From: Ignelater luminosus
Lineage: Eukaryota; Arthropoda; Insecta; Coleoptera; Elateridae
Length of the DNA stretch: 64,000 nucleotides
Direction: 5' to 3'
Assembly: GCA_011009095.1 (NCBI GenBank)
Contig: VTPC01005565.1
Span: 118,323-182,322, forward strand
Shown: in pieces, positions 55,960-64,000 of the stretch
How the letters are laid out: the number at the start of each line of letters is the position of its first letter
Numbering within the stretch: the stretch's first letter is position 1
The notes under the pieces: generated by a model
Seen by the model: only the letters and a program-made list of their open reading frames with translations
Database searches by the model: none
Told to the model about the DNA's origin: nothing
Translations under genes and position numbers: made by a program

Positions 55960-56620
55960 ACATTTCCAGTTCCGGCCCGACTAAGGATAAACATGACGCG
56001 GCGCGCAAGAAACCCGGTAACTTCTTGATCGGTCCGAAAGGTCCAGAGGTCGATACGGCCTGAGAGGCTCAAAAAGGCCAAACGGTCCTACAGGACCAAC
56101 AAGACCGAACCGCTCAATATGGCTTACGTAAGCCTGAAAAGTTGGACAGATTTTTTAATCGAGGCTGTGCAGTACAACACTTTTTCGCTTCTGTTCAGTA
56201 TAAAAATGCCCGTTTGACTTAGTAAGAGAAACTTCTCGGTCTCGGTGCAATACACAAATCCTCTTTTTCGGTTCAGTAAGAAAATAATATTCTTGTCCGC
56301 TTTGTCTGAGTCAGTACGACGATCTTCCGGCGAGGTTCAGAACGAAAATAGCCCGTCCGAATCAGTATAAAAAAGATCTCGGTCTAGTGGAGTATGAAAA
56401 CCATCCGCTTCAGGTCAGTACAAAAATAAATAAGTTCAACAGGTTCAACAAGCTCGAAAGGCCAAACAGCGTGATAAGCCCGACAGGGCCAAATGGTCCG
56501 AGAAGACTGACAGGCCCCAACGACCCGACAGGGCCAAACAATCCGATGTAGGCCCGAATAGCCCAATACATTTTTAAATCGAGGGCGAGCAGCGTACATG
56601 TCCGACTAGAAAACCCGGGC
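55960..56620 (+). repeat. Family A elements A11 and A12 with linker array
   Basis: A11: head GACTAAGGATAAACATGACG and ACCCGGTAACTTCTTGATCG, short 9-mer core, tail GATTTTTTAATCGAGGC (to ~56170). From 56170 to 56430 there are about six linker repeats of CGGTTCAGTACGAAAAT type. A12: core from 56440, tail TACATTTTTAAATCGAGG and ACTAGAAAACCCGGGC. Confidence 0.8.
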
Positions 56621-58449
56621 TCGAGTAATCTCCAAGACACACATAATCTTCTACGGTTTGAACAATTTTATTGTCTGCTTTGAGATTTTCTCGAGCTCAA
56701 GAGTTTTGTTTTTTTCTGATCAAGTATGATCAATGTCGACCGTCTTCGGTATGGAAATTATGCTCAAAATATCTTCAAAGATAAGACTGTAACAAATAGT
56801 GTAGCTTATTCCTTATGGTATCGGAATCAGAAAGATGGATCTTTTTGATCTGAAAAATCTCATTAGTATTAGCTACGGAAGAATTCGCTGCACAAGAAAA
56901 TTACTAATAATGTCACAAAAGCACATTCCTATATGATAAAAATCAAAATGACGGAACTGATTTAAAATATTCTTATCGATCTGGTTGTCTCAGAGGTTTA
57001 CTGATAGAAGAGAAGAATCTTATCAATGGAAGATAAGAAGAGATGGTCAGATTCATCAATCATGAAGTATTTCAAATAACCATGAACACGTCATAAGCAG
57101 AAAGTTCGAAGATACTGTGGTGGATAATAAATCTTCAAATTATGGTTTTATATCTTCAGGATTTTATCTAAAACTCAATAAACTTAAATTATGTATGAAA
57201 CCTCACTATTTACGTTTACATTAATCCCAATAAAAATCAATAGAAATTCAATGGTTGTGTGTTTGAAGCAATTACTGAAAATCTAATTTTCATTTCGGTT
57301 ATTACAAAGAAACACACAGAAAGAACCCTGAGCATCATTATAGTATGAATGCTAACCTGTTTTCTCTTTCTTTCCTACTTAATTTTTAATTAAATTTATA
57401 TAATTACGGCAAGTAATCAATTAACGTTTAAACAATAGCGACGCTGACATTTTGCATTCATCAATTAAAATTCTTAAACCTCCGTCAGCAGTGCATGATA
57501 TAAAAGGAAAGCCGTTAGTTGATGTAGTATTTAATTTTACAATTATTCAATCTTCTAAAAAAAATGTTTATACTACATAACTGTGTTTGCTCAAACAATT
57601 TGCAATTGAATTTAGAAAACAACCTGTAGGTATATCAATTACATAAAACTTTCTTCTTCGCCATTTAATTTTTATTATTAGTAATTAAAACCATTAATAC
57701 TAACTGCAACTACAAATTATGTACAATTGCAACCGAGTTTATGTAATCAGCTCTAATACATTGTTCAATCGTCATAAACAACTAATTATTATTGCTACTT
57801 TCGAAAGACGTACTTACATACCTATAAATGTAAAAAGAAATTTTATAAAACTGCGGGAAAAATGCTGATTTGTATGTTTGCTTATTTCTTAATAATAATG
57901 CAAGATAATGTTGGAGATTCTAAGTATAAACATTACAAAATCACAATTAATTGTTTGAATCCGCCTAACAATTACTAATTTGTTTTCTTATTAGTTAATG
58001 TGTTTGAGAAAAAAAAAGTTGCTGAATAATGTTAAATTGGGTTTTTTTAAATTACGTAAAACATCCTGAATTTGGTATGAGAAAAAGGTTTAATTATTTA
58101 TTAAAATTTTTTTAACTAGATAGAGTTGTATACTCGATAAAGAAGAGAACTGGGAAGTGTGAATTTTTGGAAATCTTGATGTAGAAGATTCCATTGGAAG
58201 TGAAAAATCTAGATCATAAACTGTTGTAAAGTGTATCAGGATCTCACGATCAGTATCTTACGCAATCGTTAAGCAAAAAATCTTGATAACGTGTTATTTT
58301 CAACATCTGATGATTTATAATCTATCCAGAACTATGGAAATCAGACTGTCTAGTATATTGCTTTGTAGATGGGAGAATGAATTTAAAAGAGGGAAATTCT
58401 GGTAAAAACAAAACAAAAGCTTAAGATTCATTTGTATGGCTGTTTGAAC
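56621..58449. other. AT-rich sequence, no gene seen
   Basis: No frame, repeat or transposon end recognised. Confidence 0.5.
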
Positions 58450-59650
58450 ACGAAGGGAATAAGACTTGTCGACAAGCCTGAAAAGTCCGAACGGCCCTAT
58501 AGGAACGAATGACCCAATTGTCCTGACGTAAGTCCGAAAACAGGGTTCGGACTCTACAGATCTAATTTCCAATAGACCTGAAAGACTGGAACAGCCCGAT
58601 AAATTTCTAAACTGAGGCACAGCCTGAACACCCGAGCTGTGGGCCGGCCCGGTCAAAGATCCGATCAAGAAACGCTTCGTACGATACAGTACGAAAATCC
58701 TCTTCGGTTCAGGATGAAAATAATGCTGTACGGTCAGTACGAAAAGTATGTCTGCCTGAGTCAGTACGAAAAACATCTCGGTCCCAAACGGCCCGACAGG
58801 TCCGAACAGTCCTAGAGTCCCAAACGGTCCGACAGGCCCGAGAAATCCAAACAGCTTGACAGATCCGACAAGGCCGAACGGGTCGAAAGTTCCAAACGGC
58901 CCGACAGGCCCGAGAAACCCAAACAGTCCAACAAAGTCGACAGGGCAGAACAACTCGTGATTCCCACAGGGCCCGATAGGGCCGACAGACACGAACGGGT
59001 CGATAGGGCCGAGAGACCCCAACAGCCTGACAGATGTGATAGGTCTGAACGGTTAGAGAGTCCCAAAAGGCCCGACAAGCCCGAGAGACCCGAACAACCA
59101 GACGGATCCGATAGGCCCGAACGGCTCTAAAGTCCCAAACGGTCCGACAGCCCTGAACGGCTCGACAGTCATAAGCGACCCGACAGGTTCCTAAAAACTT
59201 GAACAGCTTAACAGACCCGACAGGTCGGAACGGATCTAGAGTCCCAAACGGCTCGAAAGGGCAGACAGACCCGACAGGCCCGAGAAACCCAAACAGTAAG
59301 ACAGATTCGATTGCCCCAAACGGCTCGAGAGTCCTAAACAGCCCGAGAGGGCCGACAGACACAAACGAGAGGTTCTTACATCCCGACAGTCCCTAAAGAC
59401 CTGCAGCCCGATCGATACGACGGGTCTGGACGGCTTAAGAGTCCCAAGGCCAGAGAAACTCAAACGGCCCTTCAGATCTAATTTCCAATAGGCCTGAAAG
59501 ACTGGAACAGCCCGATAAACACGAACGGCCCGAGAGGGCCTACAGATCGGAAACGGATCGAGAGGCCCGAACAGCCTGACAGACCGTAAGTGCCCGATAA
59601 ATCTTTAAACTGAGACCCGGTCTAAAGAAACCGCCCTGTGCAGGCCTCTA
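58450..59650 (+). repeat. Family A array A13, ~1.2 kb
   Basis: A first core and tail (58460-58670) is followed by four linker repeats (TACAGTACGAAAATCCTC, CGGTTCAGGATGAAAATAAT and two more, to ~58780). A ~800-bp 9-mer core comes next, then the tail TCTTTAAACTGAGACCCGG and the right terminal repeat, whose reverse complement is TAGAGGCCTGCACAGGGCGG. TCAGATCTAATTTCCAATAG with GCCTGAAAGACTGGAACAGC occurs twice (~58556 and ~59473), an internal duplication. Long frames of up to 235 codons are products of the period. Confidence 0.88.
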
Positions 59651-62251
59651 TTTGGTGTCACAAACGTACAATACCATTTATCATGCAGAATATTGGAATA
59701 CTGAAAAAGATTATTTTATTTTTGACTTTCCAGAAGTTTATATTGAATGTCTGAGTAACAAAAACGCAAACGCAAATCAGAAAAAGATCAATATCCTTTA
59801 GAACTTTGATATTCAACCTGATCCTGAAATTCAGCTAGTCCCTGGAAACATTAGTTATGATGTTTATAATGGGGAAAATGCAAGATTGTTTAGAAGAAGT
59901 GCGGTTAAGTAAAGTGCTTAAAAATATCACCTCATACCATTGTGAAGAGAAGAGAGGGAAAAAGAAGAAAATTAGTCTTGTGTCAGTAGTAACGGCAGAT
60001 AAATGGATACAGATTTTTGAATGAAAATGAGCTAGACAAAAAATATAAAAGAAAAGCAACGAGAATGAAAACTTCTAACGAAAATGAAAAGGAAAAACCA
60101 TTTAGGGTCGGATCATTTGTCGTCAGATATGAGAACGGTTTTTACCCCGGAAAAGGTCGTGTCTATGCTTCTAACAAGGAAGATTATTATTAATCTTTCA
60201 CTACAAAATTTTGAACATTCCTTACTTACACCTAAGGGCAACCGACTGCAAGCTAGATAGGAAACAAACTTTCGGACATCTAAAAGTTTGAAGATCCAAG
60301 ATTGATTGATTAATGCAACCACAAAAATACTGATTGTACATTTTTTTTTGAATTACAGACTAAAGTTCGTTCAAAGATAAAAATCTAGACGGCGTCATGA
60401 ATAATAATGAATAAGTAGAGTAAATTTACTTGCGAGATGAGATTATATTAAGATCGAAACTGTTTCTGAGTGTATAATTACCCTTTAATACTATCATGTC
60501 GTATCAAAAAGTTTGCTTTCTTGATTCTATTGATTGAAATGTCTATAAATTATAGCTTGTCGTTTATAAGTGTTTTAAATTACTCCAGATATAATCTCTA
60601 AATGAACTTCTTATTACTAATAAATGTATATTCTGATTGTTACAGTTAAGATAGGAAACCTTATCCAATAGCTAACGACGTTAATTTTATAAAACGAATA
60701 TTAGTCCTGCCCACACAAATCTACTCAATGCATTATGTATAGGAAAGCCTAATTAATTATATTTTATAGTCGGTGCAGTGTAGGTATATTAATGAATGCT
60801 CAAAGTTCAAGGGCAAACATAAACAGTAAAGTGTTTGATTTGATTGTTTTTTTAGTTCGTTGTCATTACGAATCACACATTGCTTATCCATAGGCAACAA
60901 ATTGATTTGTCTTATGTCAATTCAATTGCAAGCGGCGCGAGTAACTTTCTTACTTGAATAATTGAAACACTCAGAAATTTAAAAGCCAGCAAGCAATCCC
61001 TTAAATTAGAATTGCAATTAGAGGGGTTATTATATCTATATGATTTTTAGGTCGCTTTCAAATAACTTTCATTTCGAAATGTTTAGTTAAATGCTACAAA
61101 AATGTATGCTCTACTTAACATGCACCTGCACTTTATTTGGAATCTACACAAAAAATGATTCATTTAGTATTTATCATTTCTATTAAATCGTAATAGTCGC
61201 ATATTATTTGATATTGCTCATCTATTGTCGAAAGTGCCCTAAATTAATCTTTACTATTAGCCATCTAGTAACCAACCAACATGTTATTTATGCATTTCTT
61301 TTTTTCATTTTATTTTCAAGTAGTTTCGTTTTTACGGTTCCCATCGTTATAGTCTAATTCCTGAGGCATTAATTTTTTTTTCTTACGTTCGGCAAGATGT
61401 AACAGACAAATTCCCATCTCCTCTAGCTTTTTTTTTTATCCAGGTATTATTCAAATAGTTTTTGTTCACGAAATCTTCCTTCGGAAACGATACATCAAAA
61501 AGAGACAAAAACAACTGAAACGAAAGCAACCATCATTCTGGTCATCTCGAAATCGTTCTATAATAATGGGGTATTATTTTTCTCCCACGCATTTGGTTTA
61601 CTTTTTTAAGATCGAAGAGTCTTTGTATACTATACACGGTGGCATACAATATACTACATCCCTGAAATAGAGTACGTTAATATTTTATTTATCAAAATTG
61701 AGTGGATACGCTTTTCTTTCTACCTAAAAAGAAATATGGTGCGGAAAAGTGAAATTTATAACGCAAAAAATATGAAAGAAACGTTTGGTGTCTGAAAAAC
61801 GTGAATAATTGCAAGGTCGTTGAAATTGATTAGGGAATCTTAATATTATTAATCATGCTTTTAAGGTTATCGATGTGTTTTTTTCGTTTGGGAAATTAAA
61901 AGAGTTTTAATTAGTTTTTAAATTTGTTTATTGTTTTTGTTTTTTTAATTAGTGAATAAATACGGTTTAATTGCAGTTTTAAATGGTATCTTTATAAATT
62001 ATCTCGAGAAATTTATTTTTTGTTGAAGACATTCTTTAATAAACATTTAAAACCAATCATTGAAGGAAGATCTTGCCTTGGAAATACCAAGAGTTTGTCT
62101 TTTTAGCATTAACCAAACCGTCAATACAATTTAATAATGAGATTTCTCCCCAGTGTGAAATATCCACCACTAATAAAAGGATTATTATACATGTCAAGGT
62201 TTTAATGTTATGGAAATCCCATAATCACAAGTATTTGAAATTTATGTACAT
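59651..62251. other. AT-rich sequence, mostly no gene seen
   Basis: Apart from the short remnant at 60090-60190, no frame or repeat recognised. Confidence 0.45.
60090..60190 (+). pseudogene. Possible remnant of a transposon-related coding region
   Basis: A plus frame reads KPFRVGSFVVRYENGFYPG then KGRVYASNKEDYY before a stop. The phrase F-VGSFV-V-YE--YYPGKV is one I recall from C-terminal parts of several transposon-related proteins. No other domain is attached. Confidence 0.25.
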
Positions 62252-62785
62252 AGAAGGGTCATTCCATGTCAAGTCAACACTGTTTGGAATTTAATTATCC
62301 TTTGATCTCTCAGATCTTGAAGAAACTTGGTATATAAAGTGTCCTTACATAGTTATGAATGGAAATATTACAAAGAATGTTTTTTCTTATAATTATTATT
62401 AAAATTTGCTGTTTTCCTGAAATAGTTAACAGTCATTTTCTTGGGGAGCAGATGAGATACAGTCCTGGATTATTTTGACAAAGCTTTGCTTTGTTTTTTT
62501 CTACGACAAACCCAAAGCTTTTTTCGCCATGATTTCATTGTAAAGCAACATAATGCGTCATATAATAATAATTTTGAAGCGTCAGTAATATGTAACTTTT
62601 ATGAATACTACACAGTTTTTGATTTACACGACAAGCTACAATCTCATCATTGGAATAATGCTGAGGTTACTGTCCTTCCTTTTGTGATTTATTGCAAGGG
62701 AAAAGACAATATTGAACACTGTAGCTTTGCTATCTTTGAGAAGGTGATGAAACATGACCGCCATCCACTGCAGTGGATCTTCTGA
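62252..62785 (+). pseudogene. Fossil of a second dispersed-repeat protein (HSFIAKQQS / HWNN-Q-T-HPFV family)
   Basis: It begins with the repeat terminus AGGGTCATTCCATGTCAAG. The plus-strand frame 62486-62785 then reads FFRHDFIVKQHNASYNNN, ASVICNFYEYYTV, LQSHHWNNAEVTVLPFVIYC and IFEKVMKHDRHP. In order this matches a dispersed family I recall from arthropods and cnidarians (HSFIAKEQSxFL, VVICDFSENYSFV-QDE-Q-FHWNN-Q-T-HPFV-Y, ISD-L-HDT-AV). It is a partial, degenerate copy. The element class is unknown to me. Confidence 0.6.
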
Positions 62786-62837
62786 GAACAAAGTAAATTT
62801 CCTTTATTTTATCCGTTAATCGAGGGCTGATTTGAAG

Positions 62838-64000
62838 GCAAAACTCGATTGGCTTTGGAGAAACGCAAACGGGCTAGATAAGGTTAAGGAGGTGCGAAGG
62901 AAAGTCGCCGCAAGTGGGACTCTTTTGAGGAAGACTAACTTGTTTAAAAGCATAACTTCCTCTAAAAAATTAATTCATGGTGAAGATCTACTACGGGCAA
63001 GTGGGCAAGGGCTGGTTTGTTTCATTGAGAAAGTTAACGGACATGGACTACTGCAACTCGATTAGTTTTCGTGTATAACGGCATTGAAAAGGTTAAAGAG
63101 GTAAAACACAAACGCGAGTCACCGCTGCTGACTCTTCTGAAGGCGAAAACCGATTCATTTCGAAACATAACATCAGGAGGAGGGCAGAACTCGGCCATGG
63201 GTAACTGCAAGCGGTAAATTTGAAGACAAAACTGTTTCCGTGCAAAACGTAACCAGGTGGCTCTGTTGGAGACAAAGACCGATTTGTCTTCAAGTATAGT
63301 TTCATTGAGAAGTCTAATGGAGGACGAAGCCCGAAAGGCAGAATTCTATAATTTTCGTGTACAACGGTCTTCGGAGAGCTAAGGAAACGAAACTCGAATA
63401 CTACGATGGATCTTCTGAAGCTAACTTGATAGCTTTGGAGAAACGTAAACAGCCTGGAGAAAGTTAAAGAGGTGAGAAGGACAGTCACCGCAAGTGAAGC
63501 TCTTTTCAGAAAGACTGATTTGTTTAAAAACATAATTTTCTCAAAAAGATTGATTCATGGTAAAGATCTACCACGGGCTAGTCGAAGTGAGCCGTTTGGA
63601 TGTACAAGGCCCGATTTGTTTTTGAGCATAGTTTCATCGAAAAAGTTAATGGACATGGACTACTACAAAGGCCCGTTTAAAAGCACAACTCAATTAGTTT
63701 TTGTGTATAACGGTCTTGAAAAGGTTAAGGAGGTAAAACATCAGCGTGAATCACCACTGCTGACTCCTTTGTAGGTGAAAACCAATTTATTTCGAAACAT
63801 AGCATCAGAAGGAGGGCAGAACTCGACCATGAGCAACTGCAAGCGGCCAATTTGAAGACGAAACTGAATTAGTTTCCGGATGGCTCTTTTGTAGGCAAAG
63901 ACCGATTTGTTTTCAAGTATAGTTTCATTGAGGAGTCGAATGGAGGACGAAGCTCAAATAATCCGTCTATAGTTTTCGTGTACAACGGTCTTTGGAAAGC
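62838..64000 (+). repeat. ~0.6-kb tandem repeat, two units, running off the window
   Basis: GCTTTGGAGAAACGCAAAC (62852) recurs at 63432 with one change, and AGTATAGTTTCATTGAGAAG (~63293) recurs near 63915. The period is therefore about 580-620 bp. Units share GTTAATTCATGGTGAAGATCTAC-like, ACATGGACTACTGCAAC and CATCAGGAGGAGGGCAGAAC blocks. TCTAATGGAGGACGAAGCCC is a B-like core. Short frames such as DLFKNIIFSKRLIHGKDLPR recur in both units, but no protein family is recognised. Confidence 0.8.

Noticed and set aside
58315-59463. Frames of 235 and 217 codons on the minus strand
   Set aside because: Same 9-bp family A core; overlapping frames are equally open and have no recognisable fold.

Overview
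The window is AT-rich eukaryotic nuclear DNA, almost certainly from an arthropod and most likely an insect. The evidence is several decayed mariner transposases, R2-like and RNase H-bearing LINE fragments, a hAT-type MITE, a copia-like fossil, and repeat termini of the GGGTCATTCCATG type that are common in arthropod genomes. One scaffold gap of exactly 400 N lies at 27457-27856. No bacterial-style gene layout, tRNA or rRNA gene was recognised.

Only one host gene is clear: the last coding exon of a Rho-family GTPase (Cdc42/RhoU-like) at 304-687 on the minus strand. Its upstream exons were not found; they would lie at higher coordinates on the minus strand, within or beyond this window. Everything else is transposon fossils, tandem or composite repeats, or AT-rich sequence in which I see no gene.

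Layout. 1.5-2.4 kb: a ~164-bp tandem satellite. 3.0-3.5 kb: MITE-like inverted repeats. 4.6-6.6 kb and 21.6-23.9 kb: two copies of one composite, an R2-like LINE remnant (minus strand), a ~128-bp linker and a GC-rich element called here family A. 9-14 kb: a dispersed-repeat protein fossil and two mariners, one split by a repeat unit flanked by a 64-70 bp duplication. 14.1-16.0 kb and 35.9-38.9 kb: modules with the same block order D-B-E-D. 18.6-21.5 kb: a repeat that seems to carry a zinc-finger linker, and a 160-183 bp tandem family (C). 27.9 kb: copia fossil. 28.7-32.8 kb: a 4-kb array of B repeats in reverse orientation. 42.5-45.7 kb: three tandem family A units, a GC-rich repeat and three ~0.8 kb units. 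48.2-51.7 kb and 53.7-56.6 kb: family A, mariner and LINE fragments. 58.4-59.7 kb: a long family A array. 62.3-64 kb: a second protein fossil and a ~0.6 kb tandem repeat that runs off the edge.

The most unusual content is two interlocking repeat systems. Family A has a degenerate 9-bp core (GCCCGACAG-like), fixed head and tail segments, and ~18-bp terminal inverted repeats. It occurs at about a dozen places in both orientations. The B/D/E system has blocks in a conserved order. Because 9 bp is three codons, family A cores give long, collagen-like, spurious reading frames, and these should not be annotated as proteins. All homology statements rest on reading and memory of the families; no search was run.
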